From Alphaproteobacteria bacterium (GTDB taxonomy: Bacteria > Pseudomonadota > Alphaproteobacteria > Caulobacterales > Caulobacteraceae), in the NCBI GenBank assembly GCA_018895795.1, contig JAHINZ010000120.1:1-6429 (forward strand): a stretch of DNA of 6,429 bases. Direction: 5' to 3'. The position numbers and the translations under genes were made by a program. The notes under the pieces were generated by a model that was given only the letters and a program-made list of their open reading frames with translations, was not told the DNA's origin and searched no databases. This document shows positions 5,336 through 6,429 of this stretch, one piece after another. Numbering within the stretch: the first letter of the stretch is position 1; every line of letters starts with the position of its first letter.

Positions 5336-5983
5336 CTAGTCGTCCGCCGCCTTGTCCTCGCCGCCCGCGAACCCCGGCAGGCTCCAGCCCAGCTTGATCG
5401 CGCAGGCCCGCAGGCCGAAGGCCGCGACAAAGCCCGCGATCCCGGCTGGCCAGAACGGCGCGCCCAGCAGTTTCAGCGCGGCGAACACCGAGGCCCCCAG
5501 CAGGGCGGCGGTGATGTAGATCTCGCGGCGCAGCAGCAGGTTGGGCTCCTCGGCCAGCACGTCGCGGATCACGCCGCCGAAGGCGGTGGTCAGGACGCCC
5601 ATGACCACGGCGGTTAAGGGATGCACGCCCAGGCTCAGGGCCTTGGCCGTGCCGACCACGGCATAGGCGGCCATGCCCAGGGCGTCGAGCCACAGCATGG
5701 CCCGGAACCGCCAGCCGCGCTTGCCCAGCAACCAGACCACCGTGGCCGCGGCCAGGCAGGCCAGGATGTAACCGGGACGCTGGATCCAGAACACCGGCGC
5801 GCCGATCAGCAGGTCGCGCAGGGTGCCGCCGCCGACCCCGGTGATCGCCGCGAAGAAGCCGAAGGTGATGATGTCGTGCTTGCGCCGCGCCGCCGCCAGG
5901 GCGCCGGTCGCGCCGAACACGGCGACGGCGGCGTAGTCCAGCCAGAAGAGGGCGGTCGACAGCGGATCGATCAGCGGGTCCAT
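5336..5983 (-). CDS. TRIC/UPF0126 family integral membrane protein (YadS/YicG-like cation channel)
   Basis: The 215-residue protein is almost entirely hydrophobic, with about seven predicted membrane segments, as expected for prokaryotic TRIC channels (PF03458 repeated twice). The two family repeats are visible: GVGGGTLRDLLIG (49-61) and AFGGVIRDVLAEEP (134-147), each a glycine-rich kink followed by Arg-Asp after a hydrophobic helix. Studied bacterial and archaeal members are trimeric K+-permeable channels of the inner membrane; transport by this protein is inferred. The ATG at 5983-5981 has a weak purine-rich AGAGGG at 5986-5991 just upstream. The C-terminal tail is short and charged (GGEDKAADD). 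The gene is convergent with higA and divergent from ftsY, so it forms its own unit on the minus strand. No convincing promoter was found for it in 5984-6076. Confidence 0.93.
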   Translation of the reverse strand: MDPLIDPLSTALFWLDYAAVAVFGATGALAAARRKHDIITFGFFAAITGVGGGTLRDLLIGAPVFWIQRPGYILACLAAATVVWLLGKRGWRFRAMLWLDALGMAAYAVVGTAKALSLGVHPLTAVVMGVLTTAFGGVIRDVLAEEPNLLLRREIYITAALLGASVFAALKLLGAPFWPAGIAGFVAAFGLRACAIKLGWSLPGFAGGEDKAADD

Positions 5984-6065
5984 CGCCCTCTCATGCCATG
6001 GCCCGACCGGGGGCGTCAGGGCCCCAAATCGTAAATGCCGTTTTCACTTTTGACGCCGACGCCCT

Positions 6066-6072
6066 AAAGGAG
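6066..6072 (+). promoter_or_regulatory. Strong Shine-Dalgarno of ftsY
   Basis: AAAGGAG lies four bases before the ATG at 6077. It is the clearest ribosome binding site in the window and fixes the ftsY start, in contrast to the dapF, mtaB and higB starts, which lack one. Confidence 0.75.
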
Positions 6073-6076
6073 CGCC

Positions 6077-6429
6077 ATGAGCGAGAAGCCCGAACAGAAA
6101 AAAGGTTGGTTCCAGCGCCTGACCTCCGGCCTGGCCCGGTCGTCCCAGACGATGACCCAGCAGGTCGCCGGAACCTTCACCAAGAAGCCCCTCGACCAGG
6201 AACAGCTGGACGCCCTGGAAGAGATGCTGATCGAGGCCGACCTGGGCCCGCAGATCGCCGCCCGCATCACCGAGGCGTTCGGCAGGGCGCGGTTTGGCAA
6301 GTCGTCGACCGAGACCGAGGTCAAGGAAGCCCTGGCCGAACTGGTCGCCGCCGAGCTGGCCGACCGCGAGGGTCGCTTTGATCCCCTGTCGGGACCGCGT
6401 CCCTATGTGGTGCTGTTCATCGGCGTCAA
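6077..6429 (+). CDS. ftsY: Signal recognition particle receptor FtsY, N-terminal part
   Basis: The open frame runs from the ATG at 6077 to the right edge (117 codons plus two bases), so the GTPase domain is missing. FtsY docks SRP-ribosome complexes at the inner membrane and, with Ffh, controls delivery of nascent membrane proteins to SecYEG. Residues 8-23, KKGWFQRLTSGLARSS, correspond to the amphipathic membrane-targeting helix at the start of the N domain (compare the KKGFF-R-L type helix of other FtsYs). The four-helix N domain follows, with LDALEEMLIEADLG (44-57) and a later stretch of acidic and alanine-rich helices. PYVVLFIGV (109-117) leads into the first beta strand of the G domain, and the P-loop should begin just outside the window. 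The long acidic A domain of E. coli FtsY is absent. A strong AAAGGAG precedes the start. TTGACG at 6050-6055 resembles a -35 but is too close to the start codon to serve ftsY. Confidence 0.95.
   Translation, partial: MSEKPEQKKGWFQRLTSGLARSSQTMTQQVAGTFTKKPLDQEQLDALEEMLIEADLGPQIAARITEAFGRARFGKSSTETEVKEALAELVAAELADREGRFDPLSGPRPYVVLFIGV

Noticed and set aside
6010..6025. Small stem GGGGC/GCCCC between TRIC and ftsY
   Set aside because: A 5-bp GC stem is expected by chance in such GC-rich DNA, and it has no T-run on either strand and no clear relation to a promoter.
6050..6055. TTGACG as the ftsY -35 box
   Set aside because: It matches the consensus, but only 21 bases separate it from the ATG. 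A properly spaced -10 would overlap the Shine-Dalgarno and the start codon, and none is seen.

Overview
The window is GC-rich (strong G/C preference at third codon positions) and reads as chromosome of an alphaproteobacterium, most likely Caulobacter or a close relative such as Phenylobacterium. The reasons are the dapF/mtaB/ftsY neighbourhood, a -35/-10 arrangement fitting the Caulobacter housekeeping promoter, starts without Shine-Dalgarno sequences, and an intergenic inverted repeat carrying a GANTC (CcrM-type) site. This assignment is inference; no rRNA or other decisive marker is present.

Layout. (1) 1-858, minus strand: N-terminal part of a secreted S9-family prolyl oligopeptidase, running off the left edge. 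(2) 859-1138: a divergent intergenic region holding a 129-bp element with perfect 32-bp inverted arms (953-1081) and a dapF promoter that seems to give a leaderless mRNA. (3) 1139-4597, plus strand: dapF, a short-chain dehydrogenase, the tRNA methylthiotransferase gene mtaB, and a small GFA/CENP-V-type zinc protein. Each junction is a 4-base start/stop overlap (ATGA, GTGA, ATGA), so this is almost certainly one translationally coupled operon. (4) 4598-5332, plus strand: a HigB-type toxin and HigA-type antitoxin module with its own dyad-rich control region. (5) 5336-5983, minus strand: a TRIC/UPF0126 membrane protein, convergent with higA and only 3 bp from it. (6) 6077-6429, plus strand: the 5' part of ftsY, cut by the right edge.

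Functionally, dapF makes meso-diaminopimelate for peptidoglycan and lysine, mtaB thiomethylates t6A37 of tRNA, and ftsY encodes the signal recognition particle receptor. dapF, mtaB and ftsY are often close together in alphaproteobacteria. Here the GFA, higBA and TRIC genes lie between mtaB and ftsY. The higBA pair, with AGA/AGG/CGA arginine codons and GCT alanine codons that are uncommon in its neighbours, looks like a later insertion.

No wholly new system is evident. The strongest unexplained structures are the 32-bp inverted-arm element and the nested and tandem dyads in front of the toxin gene. A further pattern is that dapF and higB share the same inferred promoter-to-start geometry, predicting leaderless transcripts for both.
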